Shown here piece by piece: positions 12,746 to 12,916 of a stretch of 12,916 bases of DNA. The first letter of the stretch is position 1. Each line of letters opens with the position of its first letter. The stretch is taken from NCBI GenBank assembly GCA_041749275.1, contig JBGTBQ010000058.1, positions 1 through 12,916 of the forward strand, given 5' to 3'. Both the position numbers and the translations under genes were made by a program. The notes under the pieces were generated by a model. It was not told the DNA's origin, made no database searches, and saw only the letters and a list, made by a program, of their open reading frames with translations. The DNA is from JBGTBQ01 sp041749275 (GTDB taxonomy: Bacteria; Acidobacteriota; Blastocatellia; Pyrinomonadales; Pyrinomonadaceae).

Positions 12746-12916
12746 ATGTTCTCCTGTCCACATTGCGACGCGCCGGTCACCCCGGAAGACCGCTTTTGCG
12801 GTAACTGTGGAATGACGGTAGCGTCCGCGGCATCGCCGCCAGCCGGAGCCGCGCGCGCCGCCGCCGCCGGCGAGGCTTACGCGGGCGGGAGGTGCCCGTG
12901 CGCGGATGTTTTGGCA
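12746..12916 (+). CDS. Zinc-ribbon protein, 3' partial
   Basis: From the ATG at 12746 the frame stays open for 57 codons to the window edge. The start, MFSCPHCDAPVTPEDRFCGN followed by CG, is a CxxC...CxxC zinc ribbon (C4, C7, C18, C21) with the same spacing as the FHA protein upstream. An Ala/Pro-rich linker follows (24-46), then another Cys pair, RCPC (C50, C52), at the edge. The downstream domain is not visible. Ribbon-plus-linker proteins next to FHA genes often continue into a PP2C phosphatase, kinase or second FHA domain, but this cannot be decided here. Same strand and an 87-base spacing suggest cotranscription with the FHA gene. Confidence 0.75.
   Translation, partial: MFSCPHCDAPVTPEDRFCGNCGMTVASAASPPAGAARAAAAGEAYAGGRCPCADVLA

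Overview
This is a GC-rich, gene-dense bacterial window. Protein style and repeat content suggest a diderm soil-type bacterium, most plausibly Acidobacteriota (Blastocatellia-like). That is an inference from tandem MacB-like permeases, GC-biased codon use, GarA/zinc-ribbon signalling proteins and many short palindromic repeats. No rRNA, tRNA or marker gene confirms it.

Layout, left to right. (1) Bases 2-2121, + strand: the 3' part of an OppD/DppD-type ATPase gene and a complete OppF/DppF-type ATPase gene, the end of a peptide-import operon whose other genes would lie upstream. (2) Bases 2111-2326: a 7-bp tandem repeat array that supplies the oppF stop codon, followed by an inverted copy. (3) Bases 2444-3226, + strand: a Yip1-like membrane protein. 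(4) Bases 3227-3611: a convergent intergenic region with a long hairpin, a 198-bp MITE-like element and a GC hairpin. (5) Bases 3612-11563, - strand: a MacAB-like export locus. In transcription order it holds a TolC-type periplasmic adaptor, a stand-alone LolD/MacB-type ATPase and four FtsX/MacB-type permeases. (6) Bases 11957-12916, + strand: a zinc-ribbon plus FHA protein, then the start of a second zinc-ribbon protein.

The export locus is the main point of interest. Adaptor and ATPase genes abut (stop and start codons touch), and a strong hairpin with a T-rich tail follows the ATPase gene. A possible promoter then precedes the permease array, so the locus may form two transcription units. 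The four permeases fall by sequence into two subtypes that alternate B-A-B-A in transcription order. This suggests that a two-gene cassette was duplicated and that the permeases may work as A/B heterodimers energised by one ATPase. The adaptor carries an R-x3-L-x6-S motif at its coiled-coil tip, the signature of TolC docking, so the assembly probably spans inner membrane to outer membrane. The substrate cannot be read from the sequence.

Most longer intergenic gaps carry an inverted repeat, each from a different low-complexity or palindromic family, often touching a stop codon.
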